Shown: positions 8,377 to 14,922 of the stretch, piece by piece
How positions within the stretch are numbered: position 1 is the stretch's first letter
Layout: each line of letters starts with the position of its first letter
DNA from: Gryganskiella cystojenkinii
Lineage: Eukaryota > Mortierellomycota > Mortierellomycetes > Mortierellales > Mortierellaceae
Direction: 5' to 3'
Assembly (NCBI GenBank): GCA_015852425.1
Contig: JAAAIG010000879.1
Coordinates: forward strand, 593-15,514
Length of the DNA stretch: 14,922 bases
The notes under the pieces: model-generated
Database searches by the model: none
The model's input: only the letters and a program-made list of their open reading frames with translations
What the model was told of the DNA's origin: nothing
Translations under genes and position numbers: made by a program

Positions 8377-10836
8377 TTACTTGTTGGCGAATCCAAAGCC
8401 CTTCTTCTTGGTCTTCTCGGGGGTCGTGGGGCGACCCTGTTCGATCCTCCTCTTCTTCTCCTCAAGGTCCAAACGTTGCTTCTCCAACGCGTCCTTCATC
8501 TCCTTGTGCTTTGCATACAACTCTGCCTCGGATTGTGTCAACTTGGCTTCCTTCTCCTGAACCTTTTGTTGGAAGACATGCTTCATGTCCTGCTCCATCT
8601 TCACCAACTTGGCCTCGTGCAACGCACGCTCCTCCTCGAGTTTGGCCAAGGGGTCAACCTCTCTAAAGACAGTGTGATCCTGTTGGTATCCCATGGCAAG
8701 CAACTTTTCTGTACGATAGTTCTCGTAATGGATATCGTTCGTGAACTCCCGCAGCTCCTCCATGTGCGTGCGGATCAACATCTGGCGCAACTTGACGAAA
8801 TCACAGTGGTCTTCATTGTCGACCTCGATCGTTCCCCAGGGGTACTTGCGACCACGGACATGACGGCCATCTAAAGTCTCGATGCCCTTGTCCGATCCGA
8901 CGATAGCGAAGGGGATCTTACTCATGACATCCTTGGTCTCGTTAATGGTCTCGATGTCGTCGGAGTCGTAGTGTTGGGCGTGATAGATTTTGATGTCGTG
9001 GTGAGCAATATCCAGAAGAATCTATATAGTGTCGGATTGTGAATAAAACGTTAGATATGCGCACAGGCGTCTAATTCTAGCACCGGAATAACAGCGCATC
9101 ATGGAAGTGACCACAAAAAAAAGTGAATGCATACGCGCTCCTTGAAGGCGGCAATCTCCTCGTGAGTCATGGTGTCACTCTTGGCAATGACAGGGATCAA
9201 GTTGACCTTCTTGTGAAGACGCTTCATGAACTCAATATCCAAGGCCTTCAGCGAATGTCCAGTGGGCGCGATAAAGTAAAGACAAGCGTTCACACGGAGA
9301 TCCGTGATCTTGCTTCGGTTCACACGGTTCTCTTGCTCCAAATAAGAATCGAAACGGCTCTCAATCGTCTCCAAGATGGGCTTCCAGCTCTCCTCGTTAT
9401 TGATAAAGTCACCGAATCCGGGCGTATCGACCACGTTCAGCTTCAAGCGAACGCCGTTCTCCTCGATATCGGTGCTCAAGACCTGAATGCCTACGGTCTT
9501 GGGGCTCTCCTCCGAGAGAGGGACATGCTCCTTAGGAGGGTACAGGGGTGCGTTGAAAAGAGTGTTGACGAGGGTTGACTTTCCGAGTCCGGATTCGCCT
9601 ATTTTTGCAATAAAGACAAAAAGGGGTGAAACAAAGTTAATTGGGTCCAGGGGTGAGTCGGGAGTAATGGGAGGACAAGGGAACGCGTTGCGCAACTCTG
9701 TTAGGGTCGAAACGAGAGATTTCCCATATCCTGACGATCCAGAGAAAGGCCTTCATTTGTTTCCTTCGTTCCTATCCATCCTGACGGTCCTCCATGGCTG
9801 ACTTCATGCTCTTTTCTGATGGTCCTCTTGTTGATGATTGTTCAGTCCTGAAAAAGAGAATATCGCATATCACAAAATAATAAAGAAAAAAGAAAAGAGT
9901 GTTGTTCGCTAATATAAAAATAAGTCTGCGAGCCCATCTTCCAAAAGGGAGCATGGCATGAAAGTAAGGCAAGAAAGCAGGCTCCAATTGCCTCATTCAA
10001 TTCTGCTACGAAAACAAAAAATAAAAGAGCAGAGAAGAGGTAACCCAATGTCTTCCTTTGTCATTCTTTCCTGCCCGATGGTCCTTGGTCTCATTGCTGT
10101 TGGCTGAAGTGTTTCGTGCTCTCGAGTTGACGCAAAGCAAAAGATATGTAATAAAAAGAAGGCACATCATGGGTGATCTATTCGTCAACTTACCAACGAC
10201 CATGACGGTAAAGTTGAAGCCCTTCTTGACGGACTTGCGGTGAACCTGGTTGGGCAGGTTGGCGAAACCGACGTAGCCCTGGAGCTTCTTGCGGAGGGTG
10301 CCGTTCATGAATGGCTAAGTGTCACGTAATAATGCAAGTTGGAGGAAGGAAGGTGGCGTGAGCGTGTGCGTCGTTCGTATCAATACGACGTGGTTTTCGA
10401 GAGCGAGCAGAAGGTAGGTGGGTCGGCAACAGACAGACAAGGGTTGGCCAGGGTCAATTGACGACGAAAGCGTCGTATCTGGTCCCCTTTTTGTTTGTCG
10501 AGCCCTTTCAGGAGGTGTTTTTTGTTGTTGGTATCGATGAAGGCACTTTCTTCAGAAAGCTGTGGTGTGTCATATTTGTTTCCAGTGTTGCTATCGCCGA
10601 GCGCGATAGGTTGTTTCTTTTTCCGTGCATGCAATTGAGTTATACCTTGGACATAGGAGGAGTCATTGGGGTCGCTAAAGGTAAAAGAAGAGATTAAGAG
10701 GTAAAAGGCAGTTTAGAGATGGAGAAAAAAAGGGTTGTTGACCGTTACATCGCTCTTATTCAAAGAGAGGTCTGTGACCAATTAGAATGATGATGGGCGA
10801 TGATGGAGGAGAAAGCATACCAACTTCAGTGGACAT
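8377..10836 (-). CDS. Septin, Cdc3/AspB type (5 exons, 424 aa)
   Basis: Minus-strand exons 10836-10821, 10674-10646, 10314-10194, 9598-9135 and 9021-8377 (1275 nt) have GT-AG introns and matching phases. Septins are GTP-binding proteins that assemble into hetero-oligomeric filaments and rings under the plasma membrane at septa, branches and hyphal tips. Visible: start [23 protein letters not shown] with polybasic HRKSVKKGF before the G domain, G1 GESGLGKS (56-63), G3 DTPGFGD (from 113), G4 AKSD (194-197), septin unique element around [19 protein letters not shown] (from 267), then a coiled coil of about 70 residues and a basic tail ending [10 protein letters not shown]. The length is normal for the family. 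The [11 protein letters not shown] block fits the Cdc3/AspB group best. Polymerisation and membrane binding are known for the family, not shown here. Confidence 0.92.
9599..10193 (-). other. Septin intron 3 (595 nt)
   Basis: Donor GTAAGT follows VMVV-G and the acceptor AATAG precedes the remaining two bases of a Gly codon; splicing restores [10 protein letters not shown]. The interior is A/T-rich with short open frames and no gene. Confidence 0.9.
10315..10645 (-). other. Septin intron 2 (331 nt)
   Basis: Lies between the 29-nt second exon (donor GTATAA) and the exon beginning [10 protein letters not shown] (acceptor CTTAG). I see nothing coding inside. Confidence 0.75.
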
Positions 10837-11386
10837 TGTGGCGAGTAAAGGAGGGGATGAAAAAGAAGTGGTTAAGTGGGTTGATGAAATTATGGATGGA
10901 TGGGTAAGGAAGGAGAGAGGGGCAAATCTGAAGCAAAAAGAAAGGAAGAAAAAAAATAAAAGGGACCTCAAAGGGAAAGGACGAAAGGGAGACAGGCCGA
11001 CGGGCAGACAGTGAGAGCGATAGCTCGTTTTTTTGTCTAATGCTCAGATTGAGGAGTAAAAAACACCCATTTAAATGCATTGTTGGTTGAGAGCGAACGA
11101 ACAACGACGACACCTCTTCGTTCATTGTGACGCCACATCCAGCCACGACTCAAAGATGCTTATTTGTTTGTCTGTTTGAAATGAAAGAGGAGGACTTTTC
11201 GTCGGGAGGATCGTAAAAAAAGGTACCCCGAGGTGTTCTGAACGCAAAAGAGATCGGCGACGACCTTTGAAGGACTTCCTCTGTCTGCCGATCAGTTGAT
11301 GTACAGTACAATACTTTACCGTCTTTATCAGTTGGATTTTTGCTTAGGAAAGGTCAATGGGTCTCCATTTTTTATTTTGAATATGG
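10837..11386. other. Septin 5' region and intergenic DNA
   Basis: The minus strand directly upstream of the septin ATG is strongly pyrimidine-rich (10850-11015), as in many fungal leaders. I find no convincing TATA box. The rest separates the septin promoter from the 3' end of the leftward small gene. TGTACAGTA also occurs on the plus strand near 11300, outside any transcript I can define. Confidence 0.4.
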
Positions 11387-11395
11387 TATTGTACA
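11371..11395 (-). promoter_or_regulatory. 3' UTR: Puf4-like site and poly(A) signal of the leftward small gene
   Basis: On the minus strand TGTACAATA (11395-11387) matches the UGUANANUA consensus, and AATAAA follows at 11376-11371. The repeat arm ends exactly here. Processing at this signal is inferred. Confidence 0.5.
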
Positions 11396-11705
11396 AGTGG
11401 TCAAATGAAAGATGCAGGTCGGGTATGATGTTGGCGTAGTTAGGCTAAAAAAAGGGGAGAGAACTCGACCCTAATTTTTTACATCCGAATGTTGCCTTGG
11501 ATGGCATAACCACCGAAGGACTTGTCAAGGGCCATCTGGAGTGCTTGGTCGTGAGACATCTTGGTAGTCTTGCGAAGAGATTCACTTGTAGGACGAGTTG
11601 CTTGCATAGAAGAGCGGGGAGTCTGGATTGGGGTTGAGGCAGCAGACGAAGTCTTGTTCTTGAAGGACTTGAAGAAAGACATTGTTATAGTTGTGTATGT
11701 TTGTA
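11387..11705 (-). repeat. Left arm of a nearly perfect inverted repeat
   Basis: Its reverse complement matches 12234-12553. By eye the coding parts are identical. I found one base difference in the leader about 18 nt before the ATG and one A-run length difference (6 versus 7) after the stop. The arm holds the gene plus about 24 bp of leader and about 92 bp of 3' sequence. Confidence 0.92.
11479..11682 (-). CDS. Small Ser/Thr-rich protein, copy A (67 aa)
   Basis: I do not recognise the family. The protein begins MSFFKSFKNKTSSAAS, has a Ser/Thr/Pro-rich middle (TPIQTPRSSM) and ends with a predicted helix (HDQALQMALDKSFGG) and AIQGNIRM. There is no signal peptide, membrane segment or cysteine. 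The basic-aromatic start could form a short amphipathic, membrane-associating helix; this is inference. The start is fixed by the paralogues and by a TATA box about 70 bp upstream. The coding sequence is identical at nucleotide level to the rightward copy at 12257-12460, with which it forms a head-to-head pair. The narrow codon choice (AAG, TCT, GCC, ACT) and the A/C-rich leader suggest high expression. Confidence 0.85.
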   Translation of the reverse strand: MSFFKSFKNKTSSAASTPIQTPRSSMQATRPTSESLRKTTKMSHDQALQMALDKSFGGYAIQGNIRM

Positions 11706-11750
11706 GTTGATTTGGTTTGTTTGATGAGTTGGAGGTGAAGGACAAGTGTC

Positions 11751-11757
11751 TTTTATA
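11751..11757 (-). promoter_or_regulatory. TATA box of copy A
   Basis: TATAAAA on the minus strand, about 70 bp upstream of the ATG, followed by a C/A-rich leader. A TGACGTA (CRE-like) sequence lies near 11774. Confidence 0.7.
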
Positions 11758-12143
11758 CCTTTCTTTCCTCCGCTGACGTATCAGTAAAGAGACTTTGGTC
11801 AAGTCCTGTAAATTTTGCCGCAGCAGATGGAGATACTAAGAAAAGATCCCCATTCTTTCGGCGCCAAGGCTACTCAAACTTAGATAATTGCTTCGCCCCG
11901 CAGTTTTTTTCAACGTCCAGAAAATCTCCGGTGACAAACAAATAAGAAAACGCGCGGCGGATCTCCATCTCGGCGCCGTCAAACAAAAAAAAACTATGAT
12001 ATCACTATGTTCCTTGGCTCGGGCAACAAAAGGGTCGAAGAAAGGAGCCAAGGATTGATTGCCAAGATCGGGTTGGTCCCGCTGCTTTTATTTTCTTTTC
12101 CGTATGTCAAGGAAAACAACCTCTCGCACCACATTTCTTAAGA

Positions 12144-12150
12144 GTATAAA
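12144..12150 (+). promoter_or_regulatory. TATA box of copy A'
   Basis: AGTATAAAAGGGATCG, about 107 bp before the ATG. It resembles the fourth gene's GTATAAAAGAGATCG (near 14740), and the flanks down to CACAACAA also resemble each other. Confidence 0.75.
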
Positions 12151-12233
12151 AGGGATCGCTCGTCCTTCTTCTTTTCATATTTCTTCACGCTCAAGCACAA
12201 CAAACAACACAACCCACCGCTACCCACTCACCA

Positions 12234-12553
12234 AACAAACAGACACAACTATAACAATGTCTTTCTTCAAGTCCTTCAAGAACAAGACTTCGTCTGCTGC
12301 CTCAACCCCAATCCAGACTCCCCGCTCTTCTATGCAAGCAACTCGTCCTACAAGTGAATCTCTTCGCAAGACTACCAAGATGTCTCACGACCAAGCACTC
12401 CAGATGGCCCTTGACAAGTCCTTCGGTGGTTATGCCATCCAAGGCAACATTCGGATGTAAAAAAATTAGGGTCGAGTTCTCTCCCCTTTTTTTAGCCTAA
12501 CTACGCCAACATCATACCCGACCTGCATCTTTCATTTGACCACTTGTACAATA
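12234..12553 (+). repeat. Right arm of the inverted repeat
   Basis: Reverse-complementary partner of 11387-11705. Identity stops just upstream of the leader and at the end of the TGTACAATA element, before the poly(A) signal. Confidence 0.92.
12257..12460 (+). CDS. Small Ser/Thr-rich protein, copy A' (67 aa)
   Basis: Encodes the same protein as the leftward copy at 11479-11682, with no nucleotide difference in the coding sequence. It is transcribed rightward from its own TATA box at 12144 through an A/C-rich leader. An alternative upstream in-frame ATG (12059) would give 133 residues, but the leader encodes low-complexity sequence, the paralogues lack the extension, and the TATA box lies downstream of that ATG. 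Family and function are not recognised. Because promoters differ while products are identical, the two copies may add dosage or respond to different signals. Confidence 0.87.
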   Translation: MSFFKSFKNKTSSAASTPIQTPRSSMQATRPTSESLRKTTKMSHDQALQMALDKSFGGYAIQGNIRM

Positions 12554-12565
12554 GTCACAAATAAA
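12545..12565 (+). promoter_or_regulatory. 3' UTR: Puf4-like site and poly(A) signal of copy A'
   Basis: TGTACAATA (12545-12553) is followed by AATAAA (12560-12565), about 100 nt after the stop codon. Confidence 0.5.
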
Positions 12566-12619
12566 CAGAAACGTTATCGTTCATCTTTTTTTTGTCTTGC
12601 CGCACTTTCACAAAACGAT

Positions 12620-13690
12620 AGTCTATGACTGCCGAAAACCAAGGGGACGTGGACGTGGACTGAGACGGCTCGTCCTGAGAGAGATGACGTTCAAGGTCCA
12701 AATCATTCGAAAAGAGAGATCAGACCATTGGATGCAGATGGTCCTCAAATTGAAAAGATTCTCGAGTCGTATACGGACAGAGTGCAGAGGCGACTCTCGA
12801 TCTGTTGTCGAGTTCAAACGAAGGCAACGATACCTTCAAGACCTCCAGAGCATCGGTACAGGACCACCGGTCGTCGATGGCCTCTATCCCGGAGAAATAA
12901 GTCGTTGTCGAGTTTGATCCACTGGCAATGAGGGTGTTTTCGTGGCGGTTCAAGGTTTCTCTGATGTTATCATCATATGGCTGACCATTGAAAAGAGACA
13001 AAGCATCAAAAATGGTTTCATCCAGTATTCCTCTGTCGATGGACAGAAGCTCAAGTCCAGTAAAGGTGCTCATCAGACCGACCCTGCAACTCTTTCCAGC
13101 TCCAATCAATATCGAAACATCGTATGGACGAGATGGAGTGCTCGCAAGTCTGGGCATGACTGCATCAGCAGCACCTCAAAGAGACATGGGTGACTGCGGG
13201 CTTGTTGATTGTCACTTCCCTCCCCAATTGGCAACACCAGTGTTCTGTTATCCGGGCTCGCTCACAATTCCAGTTCTGCATAGACTCGATTCTTTAAATC
13301 GTCGTGATCGTGCCAACACCCAGGCCAAGCTGCAGTCATCCACATAGCTGTGGTTCAAGGCGAAGGCCTTGAGGCGACCACTGTAATTCTTGCTTAGTTT
13401 CGACCACATATCCAGAGTCTCGACGCATTGCACCTGACCCGCCAACCATAATGGAGCTCACAGTAGTTGACAACGATGACAACGGCGACGAAGTTGAAGG
13501 TGTTGCAGAGTTTGCTGTGCGAGGCGTTCTCTTCACGATGACTACGGCTTGTATGTCCCAAGATCTGCGGAAACACGACCGAGAGTTCTAGTAGACTCAA
13601 ACAATCCGAAAGGTCCGAGTCTTGCCAAGCATGGCGCGGAGAGATGTGCTCGAGTTGCCACGGACTTGATCCTAGCGTCAATTTGCACTA
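12620..13690 (-). pseudogene. Degenerate F-box/LRR-like gene
   Basis: The minus strand is protein-like in successive, shifting frames with no intact reading frame. Pieces in order include GRLKAFALNHSYVDD (13248-13445 region), LLMQSCPDLRALHL (about 13115-13195), and FTGLELLSIDRGILDE, then DRWSCTDALEVLKVSLPSFE (12720-13157). These repeats resemble the leucine-rich half of the F-box/LRR-like proteins abundant in Mortierella-type genomes (substrate adaptors of SCF ubiquitin ligases by family analogy). At least two frame changes without clear GT-AG signals point to decay. No F-box is visible. The family call rests on LRR-like spacing alone. Confidence 0.45.
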
Positions 13691-13792
13691 AATTTTCTTT
13701 CATTTTTTTCATGATAAGAGAGAAAACAATTAAGTAGCCAAGTAGGGAAGCCGTTTTTTTCTGTTAAGGCGAGAACGCTGTTATTAAAATGT

Positions 13793-13810
13793 TTTATTTG
13801 TTACTGTACA
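13793..13810 (-). promoter_or_regulatory. 3' UTR: Puf4-like site and poly(A) signal of copy B
   Basis: On the minus strand TGTACAGTA (13810-13802) is followed by AATAAA (13798-13793). The preceding bases CACT are also shared with the other two copies. Confidence 0.5.
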
Positions 13811-13892
13811 AGTGAATGATGAAAAAAATGCAAGAGTGGGTATTCGAGATGTATGGTGGATGGCTGGCTTGAAGTGGACAGGAAAATCCATT

Positions 13893-14093
13893 TTACATTC
13901 GCATGTTTCCTTGAATGATAATGCCACCAAAGGACTTCTCAAGAGCCATCTGAAAGGCTTGATCGCGTGTCATCTTGGTCGACTTTGCGACGAATTCACT
14001 TGGACGAGATCCTTGCATCGAGGAGCGAGGAGTTTGAGCTGGGGTCGAGGCAGCAGAGGAGGTCTGGTTCTTGGAAGACTTGAAGAAGGCCAT
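13893..14093 (-). CDS. Small Ser/Thr-rich protein, copy B (66 aa)
   Basis: A diverged paralogue of the pair at 11479 and 12257. It begins MAFFKSSKNQTSSAAS and shares TPRSSMQ, KMTRDQAFQMALEKSFGG and the ending IQGNMRM. Differences concentrate in the middle (SRPSEFVAKST), while the N-terminal FFKS block and the C-terminal helix are conserved. The pattern of constrained ends and a loose centre argues for a real protein. A TATA-like box lies about 135 bp upstream. It is head-to-head with the partial copy at 14889. No recognised function. Confidence 0.83.
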   Translation of the reverse strand: MAFFKSSKNQTSSAASTPAQTPRSSMQGSRPSEFVAKSTKMTRDQAFQMALEKSFGGIIIQGNMRM

Positions 14094-14888
14094 TGTTGTA
14101 GTTGTTGTTTTGTTCTTGGTAGTGGTGGTTAGACTTGTTGAGCTGCTTGGGTTGCGAGTGGCAGAGGAGAATTGGTTGGTTTTGTTGGTTTGTGAGTGAG
14201 GAAAGAGAGAGACGAGGAGGTGATCCTTTTTATAGTTTTTGTCTTCTCTCTGAACTCACCTTGGCACCACAGTTCAGGAACAGTACAGTTGCCGCAGCGC
14301 GGAGCTCAGGACTTTGAGAATTTCGGGAACCCTGCCAAGTTCTGGCTCCGATCCCCCCGCAGTTTTCAAAAAGAAACGTTCATTGCCCAACTGTCAACTC
14401 GGAGAAAATTTGATTTTTGACTCCAACCGCTAGATCTGCTCCAAAAGCGGCGACCTGAGAAGGAAAAGTGAGGGAAGAAACGAAAGAGGCTCACAAAAAA
14501 TGATGTCAATTGACAATCAAGAGACTCAGTATGTCTCCTCTTTCTTCTCTGTTGTTCTTGGCTCGATTGCACAGCAAATAAAGGCAGCAACAACAGGGGG
14601 ACAAAAGTTGACACGCCGTACATCCGCCAAGTGACGCAAAAAATTAAAAATATCGCCAAGATGACAAAAGTCGATCCCGTACCTTGCGGCTTGGCTTTCG
14701 AGGAGAACTCTAACCTCGTTACTACTGTGTTCTTGACATGTATAAAAGAGATCGATTCCCTTCTCTCTTTTCATGTTCCTCACTCTCAAACACAACAACA
14801 ACATCAACCAAAGCAGCCGCTCTACTCAAGCCAGCAACTCACAACTAACCAACTCCACAGACCAACCAAAAAACAAACAACTTCAGCC
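14094..14888. promoter_or_regulatory. Bidirectional promoter spacer of pair B/B'
   Basis: 795 bp separate the two ATGs. A leftward TATAAAAA lies at about 14227-14234 and a rightward TATAAAAG at about 14741-14748. TTGCCGCAGC (14289-14298) and CCCCGCAGTTTT (14355-14366) match the first pair's spacer, 66 bp apart here and 81 bp there. Both leaders are rich in CAA and CCA. Confidence 0.7.
14741..14748 (+). promoter_or_regulatory. TATA box of copy B'
   Basis: TATAAAAG, about 148 bp before the ATG at 14889. The surrounding sequence resembles the 12144 promoter (TATA, GATCG, TTTTCAT, CTCAA, CACAACAA). Confidence 0.7.
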
Positions 14889-14922
14889 ATGTCTTTCTTC
14901 AAGTCTTCCAAGAACCAGACCT
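14889..14922 (+). CDS. Small Ser/Thr-rich protein, copy B' (partial, cut by window end)
   Basis: Only MSFFKSSKNQT is visible. It matches copy B except for the second codon (TCT instead of GCC). The ATG position, TATA box and A/C-rich leader match those of the rightward copy A'. The rest lies outside the window. Confidence 0.8.
   Translation, partial: MSFFKSSKNQT

Larger units (their letters stand above)
11683..12256. promoter_or_regulatory. Bidirectional promoter spacer of pair A/A'
   Basis: 574 bp separate the two ATGs. Both directions have a TATA box, and the spacer lacks the identity seen in the coding arms apart from about 24 bp of leader. It holds TTGCCGCAGC (11815-11824) and CCCCGCAGTTTT (11896-11907), both found in the same order and orientation in the spacer of the second pair. 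GGCGCC occurs twice (near 11859 and 11972), and GATGGAGAT occurs once on each strand. Confidence 0.7.

Noticed and set aside
8476..8874. Leu-rich plus-strand frame of 132 codons
   Set aside because: It is the antisense reading of the septin coiled-coil coding region.
9123..9578. 151-codon plus-strand frame
   Set aside because: It is the shadow of the septin G-domain exon, which has clear GTPase motifs on the minus strand.
12059..12460. 133-residue extended form of copy A'
   Set aside because: The extension lies in the promoter and leader, upstream of and across the TATA box, and is absent from the paralogues.
1..14922. CRISPR array, insertion sequence or intact transposon
   Set aside because: No regularly spaced repeats, transposase motifs or terminal inverted repeats with target duplications were found; the only large inverted repeat is the small-gene pair.

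Overview
The window looks like nuclear DNA of an early-diverging fungus, most likely Mucoromycota and plausibly Mortierellaceae. The support is many short GT-AG introns with pyrimidine-rich acceptors, a TKL-type kinase, a fungal septin, F-box/LRR-like debris and a eukaryotic tRNA. The phylum is an inference; no marker gene in the window fixes it. No bacterial operon, CRISPR array or intact mobile element was seen.

Layout. (1) 41-5245, minus strand: one long multi-exon gene. Spliced by eye from ten exons (2979 nt, an exact multiple of three), it encodes about 992 residues: a small N-terminal segment, a long Gln/Asn-rich region carrying repeated SPFE/SPFD motifs, a SAP motif, and a complete TKL-like kinase domain. 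The kinase has lost the VAIK lysine (it reads VAIG) and has a lysine in the glycine loop (GSGGFK), the arrangement known from WNK kinases. (2) 5246-8376: mostly non-coding. It holds an unrecognised coding-like relic (about 6525-7090), a minus-strand tRNA-Ala(AGC) at 7345-7417, and a small tandem duplication of the tRNA 5' end. (3) 8377-10836, minus: a five-exon Cdc3/AspB-type septin of 424 residues, with a 29-nt second exon and a 595-nt intron inside the first P-loop glycine codon. (4) 11387-14922: two consecutive head-to-head pairs of genes for an unrecognised 66-67-residue protein family. The first pair (11479-11682 minus, 12257-12460 plus) has identical coding sequences and forms a nearly perfect inverted repeat of about 320 bp around an unrelated spacer of about 530 bp. 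The second pair is 13893-14093 minus and 14889-window end plus. Between the pairs (about 12620-13690, minus) is a frameshifted F-box/LRR-like relic.

How it fits together. The kinase and septin are unrelated single-copy genes that share an orientation. The small-protein cluster is the most dynamic part. The spacers of the two pairs share elements in the same order, and the two rightward promoters look homologous, so the pair was probably duplicated as a unit; coding sequences then became uniform within each pair, probably by gene conversion. TATA boxes, A/C-rich leaders, close poly(A) signals and a Puf4-like UGUANANUA site in all three visible 3' ends suggest strong, co-regulated expression. 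The two best candidates for something undescribed are the SAP/TKL kinase with a WNK-like lysine position and this paired, self-homogenising small-gene cluster.
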